DNA from: a bacterium
GTDB lineage: Bacteria; Patescibacteriota; Minisyncoccia; Phycocordibacterales; UBA1550
Assembly (NCBI GenBank): GCA_021812665.1
Contig: JAKAMX010000017.1
Location: 1-13,492, forward strand
Direction of reading: 5' to 3'
DNA: 13,492 bases
Position 1 is the stretch's first letter; every line of letters begins with the position of its first letter. Below the pieces are notes generated by a model that had not been told where the DNA came from, did not search any database, and worked only from the letters and a program-made list of their open reading frames with translations. Both the position numbers and the translations under genes were made by a program. Positions 12,089 to 13,492 of this stretch are shown piece by piece.

Positions 12089-13492
12089 TTAGGCGCTCAA
12101 GATGACGGGAATAACAATTGGGCGCTTTGCTGTTTCCTGGAAGAGGAAGCGAGCAACAGCGTCGGTGACATGGTCTTTTACATAATCGAAGTCGATCTGT
12201 TTTGACTTGCCGGTCATATCCTCGACTGTCTTTTTTGTAATAAAGCGTGCTTGGCGAAGAAGGTCTTGTGATTCACGCAAGTATACAAATCCACGAGAGA
12301 TAACATCAGGGGATTTGATGACCTTGCCAGTTGCGAGGTTCACCGTTGTGATGATCACAAAAATACCGTCTTGTGAAAGCATCTGGCGATCACGAAGGAC
12401 GACTTCCTGCATATTGCCGACAGAGAAACCATCGACGAGGATGAGCCCACGAGGAGCGGTCTCTTTGAGTACAACAATTTTGTTTCCTTGGTCGCGGAGC
12501 TCAATGATCATGCCGTTGTCTGGAATAACAATATTGCTTTCCTCCATACCAGCCTCTTTTGCAATATCTGCATGCACGCGAAGTAGGTAGTGGTATCCGT
12601 GAACGGGGATAAAGTACTTTGGCTTGAGTCTCTTGTGAATCCACAGCGTTTCGTCGTGGTTCGCGTGGCCCGATGAGTGTACATCGGCATTCTGGTAGTG
12701 AATAATCTTTGCACCCTGGCGAGACAAGTTGTCCTTGAGGCGCTGAACGCTGCGTTCATTTCCTGGTACAACAGATGAAGACAAAAGCACTGTGTCGCGT
12801 TTGTTGATTTTCAAGTATTTGTGTGACTTGTTTGCGGCACGCATGAGTGAAGCAAATTCGTCGCCCTGAGCACCCGTAACAAGCAAGATGAGGCGATCAG
12901 GTGGATAGCTCTCCATGTCCTCGATAGGAATAAATGTTTCCTTCTTTGCTTTGAGAAGTCCTGACTCGCGGGCAATCTCAACATTGTTCTTCATGCTGCG
13001 GCCATCGATAACAATTTTTTTGCCGAGGAGTTCTGCAATCTCGATGATCTTGATGAGGCGCTCAAGAAGGGAAGCGAATGTTGCAACCACGAGGCGGCCT
13101 TCGGTCTTGCGGATGATGTCCTCGATGTTCTTAAGCACCGTGCGCTCTGGGAAAGAAAATCCTGGACGCTCTACGTTGGTTGAGTCAGCACAAAGAAGAA
13201 GTACTTTTTCGTTTTTTGTAATTGCATCAAATTCATCTTCTTCTTCCATCGTAGGCACGCCGTTTACGTGGTCGAGTTTGAGGTCGCCAGTGTGAACAAT
13301 GTTGCCGTATGGAGTTTCGATAATGACCCCCATTGCATCGGGAATAGTGTGCGTAACCGCGAAAAAACGAACCTTGAAATCGCCTAATGTTACACGATCG
13401 CTTTTTTCAATGATGCGAATATCGAGTGGTGCAAGATGCGAAAATTCCTCCTGCCTCTTTTTGATGATCATTGTGGTGAGCGAGCGAGAGTA
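12089..13492 (-). CDS. rnj: Ribonuclease J, partial (N-terminus outside window)
   Basis: The reading frame is open to the window edge; 467 codons of the gene are visible, and the ATG at 13471 is internal (preceding residues YSRSLTT continue the family pattern). RNase J is a zinc-dependent metallo-beta-lactamase/beta-CASP enzyme with 5'-3' exonuclease and endonuclease activity, central to mRNA decay and rRNA maturation in bacteria lacking RNase E. Counting from Met 13471, HTIPDA (41-46), HTGDLKLD (60-67) and CADSTN (94-99) are metallo-beta-lactamase motifs. The beta-CASP part shows ATFASLLERL, VTGAQGDE, SSSVVPGNE, VHSSGHA and PVHGYHYLL, which include the late His ligands and the 5'-phosphate pocket. 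The C-terminal domain begins near GLILVDGFSVGN and ends VIPVILSA. The first HxHxDH motif would be beyond the window. Assignment is firm. Confidence 0.95.
   Translation of the reverse strand, partial: YSRSLTTMIIKKRQEEFSHLAPLDIRIIEKSDRVTLGDFKVRFFAVTHTIPDAMGVIIETPYGNIVHTGDLKLDHVNGVPTMEEEDEFDAITKNEKVLLLCADSTNVERPGFSFPERTVLKNIEDIIRKTEGRLVVATFASLLERLIKIIEIAELLGKKIVIDGRSMKNNVEIARESGLLKAKKETFIPIEDMESYPPDRLILLVTGAQGDEFASLMRAANKSHKYLKINKRDTVLLSSSVVPGNERSVQRLKDNLSRQGAKIIHYQNADVHSSGHANHDETLWIHKRLKPKYFIPVHGYHYLLRVHADIAKEAGMEESNIVIPDNGMIIELRDQGNKIVVLKETAPRGLILVDGFSVGNMQEVVLRDRQMLSQDGIFVIITTVNLATGKVIKSPDVISRGFVYLRESQDLLRQARFITKKTVEDMTGKSKQIDFDYVKDHVTDAVARFLFQETAKRPIVIPVILSA

Noticed and set aside
1..13492. 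tRNA, rRNA, insertion sequence, phage or CRISPR content
   Set aside because: No cloverleaf, ribosomal core sequence, transposase or spaced direct repeats were found on reading either strand.

Overview
The window reads as a piece of a small-genome Patescibacteria (CPR) chromosome, most likely a Parcubacteria lineage. The grounds are recognition of several protein families typical of that group (the GH18 lipo/secreted protein, the Gly/Arg-tailed DEAD-box helicase, a PIF1-like helicase with C-terminal HTH, the 291-aa and 54-aa hypothetical pair, RNase J), very tight packing, near absence of Shine-Dalgarno sequences, and normal use of TGA as stop (so not the recoded Gracilibacteria/Absconditabacteria). 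No rRNA, tRNA, insertion sequence, phage gene or CRISPR array was seen.

Layout. (1) 1-571: C-terminal part of a Cu(+) P-type ATPase (CopA type), ending in a strong two-way terminator (596-636) shared with a convergent 48-aa membrane miniprotein (640-786, minus strand). (2) 932-3122: a secreted GH18-like hydrolase, then msrA and msrB overlapping by 8 nt, for repair of oxidised methionine. (3) 3181-4851: PIF1/RecD-like SF1 helicase. (4) 4893-5933: a 291-aa unknown protein followed with zero spacing by a 54-aa two-helix membrane protein. (5) 5980-9139: ABC-F ATPase, a small coiled-coil protein and a DEAD-box RNA helicase, i.e. translation/RNA functions. (6) 9279-10493: DUF378 membrane protein and a signal-peptide-bearing, C-terminally membrane-anchored protein. 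(7) Minus strand, 10541-13492: an encapsulated-ferritin-like (EncFtn) protein, an MFS transporter and the C-terminal part of RNase J.

Two things stand out. First, most plus-strand genes carry a recognisable -10 box 6-9 nt before the ATG (often with a -35 box 16-18 bp further up), so their mRNAs should be leaderless or nearly so; this also corrects several start codons. Second, an EncFtn-type ferroxidase gene is present with its metal ligands intact but with no encapsulin shell gene beside it and no visible cargo-loading tail. Its promoter has a 12-bp palindrome at the predicted transcription start. The copper ATPase, methionine sulfoxide reductases and iron oxidase together suggest a local emphasis on metal and oxidative stress, but they are separate transcription units, so this is only an inference.
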